From Breviolum minutum Mf 1.05b.01 (Eukaryota; Sar; Dinophyceae; Suessiales; Symbiodiniaceae): a DNA stretch of 64,000 nucleotides. The translations under genes were made by a program, and so were the position numbers. The notes under the pieces were generated by a model. The model was given only the letters and a program-made list of their open reading frames with translations. It ran no database searches and had not been told where the DNA came from. The stretch lies in the NCBI GenBank assembly GCA_000507305.1, contig DF241602.1, forward strand, positions 1 through 64,000, read 5' to 3'. Positions 12,025 through 23,630 of this stretch are shown here, piece after piece. How positions within the stretch are numbered: position 1 is the stretch's first letter; each line of letters begins with the position of its first letter.

Positions 12025-15000
12025 TCTCGGCAATGGTTCGACATGACGATTGGCTCGGTGATCATCCTGAACTCCGTGGTTATTGGTGCCCTGGGAGAAA
12101 AACCCATGAAACTGGAGCAAGAAACCTTTACTTCGTTCCATGATATGTATTCCAGGACGTTACAAGTAGCCTGAGCCTGTCATTATTTTCAAGCGTTGAA
12201 ATTTGCAACTTTGTTAGAACAGAGAATTTTGCACACTTACTACCCTCCAAGATTTGAAAGTTTTTACGAATTGTCAGCAATCAGAAGTTGTTATCCAAAA
12301 TCTATCTGTTTTTTTCAATTGTTCAATAGCAACTGAAATTGAATGCGTTTAGAGTTTCGTAAGTTGCAGTTGAAGAAAGTTCCAGGATTCCATAGCGCAG
12401 TGAGAACAAATCTTCCTTGAGGTGTTCAAGCCGATTGGAATGTGCAGCATATTGGGGCGCAGGAGCAGCTTGATTTCCATCGTTTACCACTAGACATTTT
12501 CTTATTGGAGGGGTTGATTCGGACCTTGTTTTATTTTGTGAATCTCATGGTTTTCAGTGTGGGAAGTCTTTGGTGAATTCATGGTTGGCCAACTTTGCTG
12601 ATTGACATTCTCTTGAAGGGCTCACACGACAGACCCTGGTTGATTCTTGAAGTTGCCCCCGACTAAAAAACCATAGGAAATGTACCTGAGCAACTCGACA
12701 GGAGCCTGAATTCTTTAGCGTGAGTGAGAAACTCTTTGTCACTTGGCATGCAGAGATGCGTTGAAGTGTATGGTTGAAGGTTCCTTGCATGTGGAAGGCA
12801 TGTTGTTGGAGGATCTGGAAAGCTGCAACCAAGATGGATCATCTTCCTTTGTATTGATGCAACGACTTTGATAGTGATAAAATAAAAATCGTTAAGAATG
12901 GTGATTATATCATCCCTATCATCCATATAACCCATATCATCGATAGCAAGCATATCATCCGCATCAACTATGATCCTTGATCCATCCTCTCACTGTGTCA
13001 TTCTCTTGATCATTGCAATGTGGTGAACCCAAGGGAGTGATCTTCACGGGTGAACTGCTGCTGCGAATCTATGGGTTAGGTCCGGGTGCCCAAATGGCAG
13101 GCATCATCGCAGTGCCGCCTGACGTGTGATGATTATGTAGAAAATTATATCCGGTTGTTTGGGAGAATTATGTACCAATTATATATCTGATTGATACATC
13201 ACATAATTTTGTATAATATATATATATATATACATATACATACACATAATTATACAATAAATATATGGACCTTCCTTTTCAAGAAACCACCCGATGTTTT
13301 GGCACTGCGCAATTGGTGGTGTGGGGCCCTGTTCTGCAGGATCCTCGCATCTCCCTGTAAACATGATGATGTGGTACCAAACCACCTAGCAAGAATCAAT
13401 CACTAACAACCTAGAATACCATCATATACTGTACACCAAATGACCATAATATACTGTAGCTAGTAGCAAGCCCCTTTCTTCTGTGGGTATCATCAGATGG
13501 CAGATCTGCCATCGCTGCCTGTCCTGAGGCTTTCGTCGCTTCTACTGTGGTCCAGATTGGAAGATGGGTCCTCAGAGAGCACAATTCAACAGAACCTCTG
13601 GGTGACATTTGGACCTATACATCCTCCTAGTTAACATCGACTGCTCCTGGAGCGTTCTTGTTGCCTGTTTTTCATGTTTCAGCACCTTTTTTTTTGGCGA
13701 CGTAAAGATCAAACAATGTTTTGAACGTTTGATCCATTCTGGAACTCTCTTTCATGCTGACACCAAAAGGTGGGCGGTCTTCGATACCTTCATCGTATCG
13801 TTTCTTGTTGGCAACCAGGGGGGGCCGGTATGACCAACAGGGCCAGAGGTGGATCCAAGTATACCCTTCCATTGAATAAGTTTCAGACTTTGCTGGTGGT
13901 TGTCATGTGGGGAAAGTTATGCTGATGGTACTGATTGTCAGTTAAGGCGAGCTTTCAGTTGATAGTGATATTTATCACCTGACTAGCTCTGACTCGTTTC
14001 ATTTTTTTGGGACACCCAGTGAGACCATGGTTTGAAAACTGTCCCTTTTTGCTTGCAGAAATGAACCTTCCAACAAAATCCCAGGAAGTTTTCTTGACCA
14101 AATTTGGACGTGTCAGGATGCAGATCTTTGAAGAGATTTCTAGCCTCTTTGTTCGGAGCCCGGAAAGGATGAATGACAGGATTGAGATGTGGTGATCCTT
14201 TACTTCCATGATGGATTTAGAAGGACTTTTTTAGGTTTAAACATTTCAAGGTGAACCAACAGGCCCAATTGGCATCCCATGCTTTTGGGGGAGGAATTGA
14301 CACTAGCAACAAAACAGGTGCACAGTGTGTTTGAGAGGTGGTATGAGAAATCATGAATTCTGAATGGCTATTTTTAAGTGCAGTCGGTCATATTGGTCAT
14401 ATTACCTCCTTATAGAAGGATAATGCTACACCCTTTGGAGGATGCCCATGAACCAATGAGTAAAATGAGAAGCCAGAAATGTTTGAACACTTCTCACCTG
14501 ATTCCGACTTCATGGGATCATCATCCAGGTTGATGATGCGGCCAATGGCAATCTTGGCTTCATGCGGGTGATCAGAATCTTGAGGCGCCAATTATCATAT
14601 ACGTATATTATATTTTTCTGTGCATTTGCATACATGTATATATATATATATATTTATTTATTTATTTGTATGTAACATGTAACATGTCATATGGAAACCT
14701 TGTTATTCTCGCTCTGAATGTTTGGTTTTCCTCCATGAAAAAAAAAGCGAAGGATGATTAAACATGATTGAACATGTCCGAGAGGATTCACAGTTTTTCC
14801 CAGTCTTTTGGTCGCTTGAAGTTTGATCTTTATTTGTTTCGTCGTTGTGTAAGCGCATTTCCTCACACGCTGGTCGCTTCCACGGGCAGAATGGGTTGGC
14901 AGGTTGCTTCGTATCATGCGCTTAGTGCGGATCTTGCAGTTTGTGAACGAGCTTCGCACGATGGTGCCCAGGGGGGGAGATGATTTTGTGGGTTTACTTT

Positions 15001-18000
15001 CGCATTGCATTTTGGCATGATACTTTTTCACAACTGTTGGTTGTGACAACAGTGGCTCCTCGTTTTTTGGGTCCATCTTACATTGCAACTTTGAGTCACA
15101 TCATGCTGGTTGTCCATCTTTTTTCAGGTTTCTGAACTTGAACGGAAAAAAAGGTCATGTCATGACGACCTTGACGATAGGTGATGTCGGTGGCCAATTC
15201 TATGCGATCTTTGGTATGGACTATCTTGCTGATGCTCCTCATGATGTACATCATCGGGGTCCCTTGATCGCCAATAGTAGATAGATCATTTTAGTAGGTT
15301 GGGAGGAAACTGGTGACTCCTGTCCGATAGTTGCAAGTGGAAATACGGGGAGAGTCTGCTGTGACTCCTACTACCTCCCAACTTTCCCTTTGGAAGATCA
15401 ATGAAGATCCAAGTCCATCCGTCCCAAAATGGGTGGTGCACTCTGGCAATTTTGCTCCAAAATGTGTTTTTGATGCGGAAGAATCGGAGCAATCACAGAG
15501 TGTCAACTTTCTTAAGAGATTTTATCCAATAGTTGATATATGATAGTCCAAAAAACCCAGTGACATGGAGGTCTCTTGAGATTTCATCGGTCGTATTGCT
15601 GAGGTATATTTGTGTCAGCTCATAGCAGACACTGGCCTGGGAGCCCGCAGAGCTGGCTTTTGAAGCTCTGAATGGAGTAGGAATTTTCTGACATGTTTGT
15701 TTCACTGTTGGATCTGGTTTCGGTGTATTAGTGAGATTCATTGGGATTCTTCCCCATGAGACCTGGTCTTTCCAAAGTACTGGCCATTACTGGCCCACTT
15801 GCCTTTTCGGTAGTGGGTTTCGATTTGCAAATCGATCAATCTCATGAAGACTTAGTTTGTCCCACTTGTGTGGCATTTCCCGTTTGTTGACAGATCTTTT
15901 GGGGATCTTCAGATGGGCAACCAACATCAACCACCTGGGTGAAATTAGTATGAAAGTTGCAGTGCTTTCATCTCTGTTGCAAAGGTGCAGAGAATCCACT
16001 TGCTCTCTCAACGGAACCGGGGGGGTTGGATGGGAGTTAGGGAGTGGCTGATGTTGGGAAGATCAGCAGATCAGCCAAGTTCTAAGCGTTGAGGTCACTT
16101 TGTAGGTGTCAATTCACGATGTCCTTTGTAATAGATTTCCCAGAGCTTTCGAATCTGCAGCAATTTGGACTGCGGTTGCTGAACTTGTTGTATGCTTTTC
16201 TTCACTCTGTAGCAGGACTTGATGACATACTATGGCAGCCTTCCACGAGCCGTACTTTCAATGTATCAGGCTGCTTCAGGGTATAAATGGTCCCATGACG
16301 TGGAGATGTGGAGCACAATTCGAAAGTCTGCGTGCCAGTGCTATATTTACCACCACCAATTTGCCAGTGTTGAGTGTCGAGTGTTGACATGTTTGCAGCC
16401 GGCTGGTGGCGTCAGGCCATGACTGGTGGAGTGGATTGGAATGATTTGGCCAGTCCACTCGAGACCAGCATCTCACCGATCATGTCCTTGGCCGGTAGGA
16501 CTCAGATCCACAACGGGAGGCGACGTGTTCAGCTTTTATCTGTCATGAGTTATGATGCAAAGTTGCGAAAGCAGAGAGTACTCCGATGCAATTGGACGAA
16601 CCATGAATTGTAGTATCACAATGTGACACTCAACCGAGAATATGTGTATATGTGCACTTAGATATATAGGTAGGTCGAAGTACATGGTACTGCAAGAATG
16701 ACATCAACAGGTGATGTCATTCTCCTTTTCCTCATATGCTAATGTCAGATCGTAGCTAGCATAGTATCCTTACATGTATCAATGTGGAAAAAACCCCATG
16801 ATTTACCAATTCACATCACCCTTTTTATCCGCCAAGGTCTTTGCCCTGTACATTGCCTTTGCGGTGTGGACCTGAGTTTTCTAAATTTTGCAAGTTGATG
16901 TGGCCTCAAATGGCAAAATCTTTTCTGGTTTGGGGTTGCGAAGTGCTTGAAGCATATCAAATGATCCATATGATCCAATTCTTTCGAAACATCTAGGCCA
17001 TTCGACTTTGCTACCTATGTGTCCTACCGATGGGATTTTTCCTTGTGGCAGATTGATACCATCAGCAAGCTGATGATGACTTCCCCCTGATCGCATTAGT
17101 TGTGAGGTTTTGGCCATGATGAATGTGGTAACGGGTGTCTTCGTGGAGTCTGCTTTGGGCTCCGCCCGAGAGGATATGCGCTGCACGGGGTGAAGCATCT
17201 GAGAGAAAACATCGCTACTGGGTCAAAACAACTTCACTTCAATCATTCGTTGTGCAGACAAGGTTGTTAGATCAAGGCAGTCGATAATACACACAATCTA
17301 CAAACTGTTTGTGGTGCCAGCTCTCTGTTCTGAATGTCTCTTATGGCCAGGATCGTGAACGGGAGGCCGGCGTGGGGGTGGAAACGGCTGCAGGGAAGGA
17401 GATTGATGCTTGTGATGCTTGTGATGATGGTGGTGCTCGTTCCGGACATGCTGGCACTGTTGGAATGGCATATTCTACATCAACATTTTAGATTGTGGAG
17501 AGAGGAAAGTACTTTGGTCTCTAAAACATAAAACATGAAGAGTGAGGATTTATGTCGAGTGAAAGCGCAGTTTGTTGGAGAGAAAGTATGGACAAGGGCT
17601 TCATTCATCAGGGTTGATTCATGATTTGAGTGGCTCACATTCAACTTCCCCAACCACTGAAGCCCAATTCAATTCAAGTTTTTGGAGCTGCATACACTAT
17701 TGAGGTTATCCATGCTGTGCGGAAGATCTTCAACATGGGCGATCAAAACAGAAATGGATCCTCAGTTGCACCGTGCCAAAAAATCACGGAGTGCCGTTGT
17801 CCAATCTGTCAAGCAAGCTGGGTGCCTTGCCCAATCATTTAACAAAAACAACCAAGTTTTGTTTTGCATACGGCGGGTTGTCACCCCTCAGGTGTCTTGA
17901 GTTGGTCTGAGTTTTCCCAGACGTCAGGGAGGCCTAGACTTGCATCTCGTGCCTGTCCATAAGCCACGAAGGTCGCGAGGGTCACCAGGTGAATTTTGAT

Positions 18001-19365
18001 GCCATATGAAAAGTGTACCGTAAATTAAGGGAGAAAGGGATTGTGGCTCTTTACCGGGGAGAGGTTTTTGATTGCTTACCATGATAGTTCAATCATAGGT
18101 CGCCTTTGTAGCCTTTGCCCCAATTTTTGGCTGGACAGATATCCCAAGGTTGGAGGATCCTTCAAATAGTCGCTACTTCAACACCATTGGCATCAACGCA
18201 TCAGAGGTGCAACCTTCAAACTTGGGCATAAACGTCCACAAACAAACAAAGCTCATTTCACCACTGAAAATTCGAAATTTGCCCAAGACATGGGGGGATT
18301 GGTACCTGGGACCTTTCGGGTTCAAAGGGGAGTGGGAAACCTATGGGAAACCATCACTTCTGTTGGCCAAAGGCACGTGGCTTGTTCAACCTCTTGGATG
18401 CCGATGACTCGGGCAGTATCAGTGTGCAGGTGAGCATGGGAAACGGTTTTGATGTGGGCCATCTTTTTTGGGGGATGTAAAAAAAGGGGATGGTGCGACT
18501 TGCAGGGAATGAGGGAATGTAGCCATACTTTTTGCTTAGTTGGTTGCATTCCATACTAAGATTTTCAGCCATAGCAGTCATTCAGGTTTTTCATGTTTTA
18601 GGTTTCATTTCTGTCAGGAGTTTATTCAAGGGTGCTTACGTTTGCGCGGACAAGCGAAAGCCATCGACTTGGCTACCTTGATCTACATGACCAAGAGAAT
18701 GGTGCCTTGGTATTGAAATTTGGGGGGCTTGATTGCTGAAAAGCATGCAGGATGAAGAATGAAACACCAAGACGAGACATGTTTGGTTGATGTTCTCTGT
18801 ACAATGTATAGAGGCAGCAATCTCTAATCTGGATGGCTGATGACAAATTGGGCCACGCCTCACAGTGTGACCGAGGTCTATTGGCTTCAAGATCGTTTGG
18901 AGTATGTAGAGAGCAGTGTGTACCTCAGACACAGCCTCCTAAAGACCATGGGGTGGTTCGGCTATGACTTACGGGCCCGACTTTGGGGTTCAGTTTGGGA
19001 AGAAAAAAGTATGAGGAAGTGACCGGTGACAAAAGGAGGGGCAAAGTTCCAGGCAAACGGGCACCTTTTCCAAGGCTTGGAAAGAATCATGCCACCAGAG
19101 GTCCCTTGGCTTGAAGCCACTTGAGATGGAAGTGACTGGTAGAAAGTCATGATTGTCTTGAGATTTCTGGAGGCATTTGCGATCTGTGATTTTCTGAGAG
19201 GGAAAGAATGCAACAAGTGCATGACTTGCTCACCATTTGGCCATTTCTGTTGAAGACATTTCCATTTCAGCGGCCCTTGGGCATAACCTGCGGTCGTTTT
19301 GCCAGAAGAAGACTCCACGGCCAAGTGCAATACAACAGAAGGCACCAGGGTCGGTCGGCATGTAA
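12025..19365 (+). CDS. Voltage-gated cation channel, single six-TM domain with C-terminal EF-hands
   Basis: Plasma-membrane ion channel of the Cav/Nav/CatSper-like superfamily. Exons: 12025 to about 12160, S1 (WFDMTIGSVIILNSVVIG). 13034-13079, S2 (VIFTGELLLRIYGL). 13631 to about 13690, tentative S3 (NIDCSWSVLVACFSCFST). 14529-14584 plus 14903-14963, S4 with Arg at every third position (RVIRILR joined to LLRIMRLVRI). 15181-15258, S5 (SLVWTILLMLLMMYIIG). 16216-16269 pore helix and 16416-16494 filter (MTGGVDWNDL). 16837-16863 and 17107-17189, S6 (ALYIAFA, MMNVVTGVFVE). Then 17705 to about 17763 (helix plus DQNRNG), 18170-18206, 18373-18429 (EF loop DADDSGSISVQE, its last residue from the next exon), 18618-18701, 18876-18912 and terminal 19271-19365, ending VGM then TAA. 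S2/S3, the two S4 halves, S4/S5, the pore exons and the last five exons join in phase. Introns 14585-14902, 16270-16415 and 18913-19270 start with GC. The 5' end, parts of the S1-S2 and S5-pore loops and the start codon were not found. The 16494/16837 junction does not join in frame at canonical sites. Ca2+ regulation through the EF-hands is inferred. Confidence 0.85.
13216..13262. repeat. AT/TATA-rich low-complexity tract in a channel intron
   Basis: Runs of TATA and CATA dinucleotide-like repeat. Similar short TA tracts occur near 14630-14665, 20720-20760 and 53336-53362. Confidence 0.6.
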
Positions 19366-19716
19366 AGTACTATTGGCTTCTCTCAGGGACAAGTTGTGAG
19401 TCCGGTAAGTTGGGACGACCTCTTCAACGGGATGAGTGGGTCATAATGGCACCTCTTATCAGAGTGGGTACCCAGGTGGAGCACAGAGATTCCCCTTCCA
19501 CCTGATATTTTTTTGGTCTTCTAGTCTCGCTCTTCGCTTGTCCAGCAAGACTCGACATATTTCCAGAAATCAAGTGATCTTACACAGTGGCGTCATATTT
19601 CCATATATTTCCATGGATCATTGATCAATTCAGCAACAAGAATCCAAACCATTTCAGGTTTTGGACCTTCTCCTCATCAACAAAAATCACCTGGAAATCG
19701 TTTTCTGCTTCACCAG

Positions 19717-21212
19717 GGCGAATTGAAGCGCTTCTTGAACATGGAAAATGTTCACCAGATCACGCAGGTGAAGGACTGCCAGAAGGGTTTACCACTTTGA
19801 GGATTTGTGGTTTGTCAGAAAGATGACCCTTTGAGCATCTTGAATGGTTGGGGGGGGGTTGCACCATTTTTTTAGGTTCTGGATATTTCTACAGTCCGTA
19901 TGATCTAGCCTTGCTTATATAGCTGATGGCGACTCGGGGCACTTGTTGGGATACCTCAGAGCCAGGAGTCGCGTGGCTCCATCATGGGCACCTTTACCAG
20001 TACCAAGACACGAAAGACGAACTCGTTGCAAGGTGGGTTGGCAGCATGGGAAACAAAGAGGTTTTGGGGCTTGGGTTGAGAGCTGTTGAGCTGCCTGAAA
20101 TTTTTAGAGAAATCCACCAAATGATGGATGTTGAGTGGCAGGAAGGATTTATAGAAACGCCTTTGGCTCAAGACTAAAAGAGATTAAACGATACAGCTTG
20201 AAATATTACAAGATCAAAATCTTGAAGAAATGAATTGCTTGTGAGTTGCTTGACTGTTTTAAAGTTGTCGTATTTACCTTACAGAGTCTGGAGGTACAGT
20301 TCCATCTTAGTAAAAGTTAAAGCTGTAAAAACAGGAGTATCGCATCAGATTCTTTGACTTCAAATGATGCAACAGGAGCTCTTTTATGTCGAACCATTGA
20401 ATGATGGTAGCTTTTCAAGCAGTAGGATTCTCGGAGGTTTGACTTTTGGAGTTTGAACAAAAACACGTCTTTGCTTTCGAAACTCAGCTTGTGAATTCCT
20501 GAATGGATGTCTCCTGAGGTTTTACACTTTTGATTCTTTGATGTTTCTGAATTTCCAAATGAGTTCTGGGTTTTTTGTCCGAGATCCTCCCACAGAAGCT
20601 GTGAGATTTCTCACATCTTGTGAGCCAATGTGTGATTCCCATGTCGGTGAAGAAGGAGAGGATGAACTCTGAGGATTAGAAACACACGGAACTCAACTCT
20701 CTGAACTACCATTGATGTATATATAAACACATACATACACGATATGTATACATATACATCTTACAGGATATTATTTCATTTTTCTACAATATGTATATGC
20801 ATTCAATATCATTCAATGAAAAAGTGTGAGAAGGACAAGCTGAGCAACGGAACATGTATTCTATCTATACACATGCAGCACTACACACACATGTATATGT
20901 ATGTGTATATATGTATATATATATTTCTTTTTCGTTGCCTTTCTTCAAAATGTTTGGACTCCAAAACTGCGTTTATTATTAAATTCATAATGACCCTCCC
21001 ACAAATTCAGGTGCACCACAGCGAGAGTTTAGGATGTTCCCTATGCGATTCGCCGATTCTTTTTTTCGCCAGGTGTCAAAGAAGGTGTCAAAGAAGAAGA
21101 AAGCGCCTTGAATGTGCCAAGACCTTCTCCAGCCAGAGGTTCCCCACAAAAAACTTCCCCAACGGTTCTTTCAGCTTCCCCAAGGGGCAGCATTGTGCCG
21201 GTGGCAGAGTAG
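19717..21212 (+). CDS. 3' exons of an unidentified gene with Ser/Pro-rich C-terminus
   Basis: Exon 19717-19767 encodes GELKRFLNMENVHQITQ between acceptor CACCAG and donor GTGAAG. Exon 20001-20032 encodes YQDTKDELVA, donor GTGGGT. The terminal exon 21073-21212 follows CGCCAG, encodes GVKEGVKEEESALNVPRPSP, continues as a Ser/Pro/Thr-rich tail and ends SIVPVAE then TAG. Inside this exon, 21139-21174 begins with GT, ends with AG and is exactly 36 nt, so it can be read as coding or as a removable in-frame intron. The gene lies just downstream of the channel on the same strand. I do not recognise it, and at least one exon between the second and last is missing by phase. Confidence 0.5.
20162..20172 (+). 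other. 11-nt match to the 3' end of the dinoflagellate spliced leader
   Basis: TTTGGCTCAAG equals the last 11 bases of the conserved dinoflagellate trans-spliced leader as I remember it. Relic leaders mark retroposed mRNAs. The bases upstream do not continue the match, so chance is quite possible. Confidence 0.15.
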
Positions 21213-22289
21213 ACATCCAAAAGTGTAGTGCCACAGCTGTGGCGCCTTCCGCTTCCAGAATCAATCTGATTCCATCATGGTGATGATTCGAAATTTGGCA
21301 GATAGATGTTTGGATGGTGTGTTGAATCTTGAAACTAGGGCCTTCAACATGAAACGTGGCAAAGGACATCATTCCTATATCTTATACATATACTGCATAG
21401 ACAAGCAGCGTTGGCTTTGCTTGTTGGATGAAACATACACCATTGCAGAGAATTATGCACCAGTAGATTCAGATTCCATCACAATGCCTTACTCGGAGGA
21501 TGGTGGTTGGTGCATGGCAAGCGTCTAGATAGCGCACATGCAGTTGACCCGGATGTCAAAAGAAGGAGTCACAATGAACGACATGTAATCAATCGATACG
21601 TAAAGGACAGTTTGAGATGCTTCTCTTCTTATATGCAGCAATTTCAGGCTTCTAAGCATGGTCTAGAAGTGACAGAGTCATGACCAGTGCAGAGAGAGTT
21701 TCCTTGGTGGTTGAAAGTGGCAGGTGATAGCCTGTAAGCAAGGAAACAATTCATGATCAGTGCTTTAAATCATCCTGACTCATCCTCATGTCAAATCGAA
21801 GTCACCCCACAAACGTCAGGTGTCACCGTGATTTTTTGGGGCATTATCCACTTGATAGCTTCCATACCTCAAAGTGGTGCCCATCCGCATCAAACATCAT
21901 CTTCCGCCCGCTTGCTGCGGGAGACCCATGCGACCTTCAGTGCCCCTTTGTTTCCACGCCAAGCCACCGGCCAAAGTAAAGTACACCAAGTCATTATGGC
22001 ACTGTCACTGTCACTACTCCAAGCTAGATGGCTTTTCGAATGTTTTCCTAGATATTTACATATACACCCTGAAATGCATTAGGCAACTTATCTTCCCTTT
22101 ATTTTTGCATCTTTGTTTTCATTGGTATATTAGATTCTACAGCTATCTGAGCTATAGCAGCTATGAGGGTTTCAGTTCCAAGTGGCTTGGCTCACTCAGT
22201 AGATCTCTTCATGGAAGGTCGTCGTTGTTTTTTTGGCAGTGCTCAACAGCAACTGCTCCCTTCAAAGAAGGATATGACGGCTTTTCCAC

Positions 22290-22527
22290 ATGACTGCTGT
22301 GGAAGAAAAGTTGGATTTGGACTTGGAAAAACCTCAACTCCCTGCAGCTGCGATGGAAAAGTGTTCCAGATTAAGTGTTTCAAGAAAGTTTGAAGGGCAG
22401 CAATGGGTCAAATGGTTGTTTTGCACACTTGCTTTTACTTCTCATCATTTCGATTGGTTCATAGAGAGCCTAGGAAGCCATGGCACAAGCTTTGATAGAG
22501 AAACAGCTGCACGAGTTATTTCAGAAC

Positions 22528-22605
<78 letters not shown>

Positions 22606-23319
22606 CGTCGTGGTGGCGATGGTGGTCGTCATCTCTTGTTCTTATCGTCGTCCTCGTCCTCGTCCTTGTCGGTGGCGTCGTCGACTGGGTTAGCTTGCAT
22701 GCCAACAAAAGATTGAAGATGGATACATTAAGCGCATGTATTTGCATCGTGAAGTGCAAAAGTAATTTTTTGCAGCATTTTGAATCCGTTTCTACCAACA
22801 TGCAATCTTTTCCTGAAGAAGCAAGGACTTGTTTCAGCATTTTGTGTTTACATGCAGAGTCGGAACTTCCGGCAGAATTTACCTACCTCAAAACACTGTG
22901 CACATCCTGCAACGAAAATGCTGATACCTCCAGTGCTTTTAATTTTATGACCCCCCCTGCAAAAAAGAGATAATTTACAGCCTTTTGCAAGAGCACACCG
23001 CACCAAGCATTGTTCATGCCAGCATCTTCAAGGTTTTCGTAGAAAATTAAACACGCAAAAGGAGAGCAATTTGCAGCATTTCTGGTCAATGATTTTGTGA
23101 ATGCCTGCTGACGCATTTTGTGCGTAAATTTGGTGCGGTGGACACCCTCCAATACCCCAAATCTTGACAAATTCGTGAAACCTCCTTTTTCCAATTAGGC
23201 GATGCCTTTAAGGCCTCTTGCATAACAGGGCGCTGCCGGATAGTAGAGCCGCCAGTGTGTGAAAGAAAGACATGTTTCAGCAATTTTTAGGGAGCAGAGG
23301 CGTCCAAGTGCAACCACCG
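22290..23319 (+). CDS. Weak exon candidates of an unidentified gene
   Basis: A possible start exon at 22290-22360 begins with ATG and encodes MTAVEEKLDLDLEKPQLPAA before the donor GTGTTC. A piece at 22480-22527 reads MAQALIEKQLHELFQ and runs straight into the TTG array. A 29-nt exon-like block at 23291-23319 (GAEASKCNH) lies between TTTTTAG and GTAGGA. These are not connected by phase and no function can be given. Confidence 0.25.
22528..22604 (+). repeat. (TTG)n microsatellite
   Basis: About 25 TTG units followed by TCG/TCC-rich degenerate triplets to about 22682. Confidence 0.95.
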
Positions 23320-23530
23320 GTAGGAGCCCCTCGTTGGAGGCATGCTGATGGTTCCTAGCATAGCAAGCCCACCTCTACACTTTTCATGTTTTATCAAGCT
23401 ACATTCCAAAAACATCCAAAAAGTGTCGAAGTCTTAGGCAATTTGTTTTGAAACATCTTAACAAACGGACGGTGTAGTTAAAAGAACGTAGAATCATCAT
23501 GGTAGCACCAATTTTTCAAAATGACATATT

Positions 23531-23630
23531 CTAGTTGGTTTCAAATATGTTTATTTTCATTTTCATCCTTATTTGGGAAAGATTTCCAATTTGACGACTA
23601 TTTTTCAGATGGGTTGAAACCACCAACCAG
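23531..23630. mobile_element. MITE-like element, copy 1
   Basis: A 100-bp unit with inverted ends: it starts CTAGTTGGTTTCAA and ends TTGAAACCACCAACCAG. The interior (TTATTTTCATTTTCA, GAAAGATTTCCAATTTG, TTTTTCAGATGGGTTG) matches the interior of a second copy at 43792-43895. It has no coding capacity. Confidence 0.6.
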
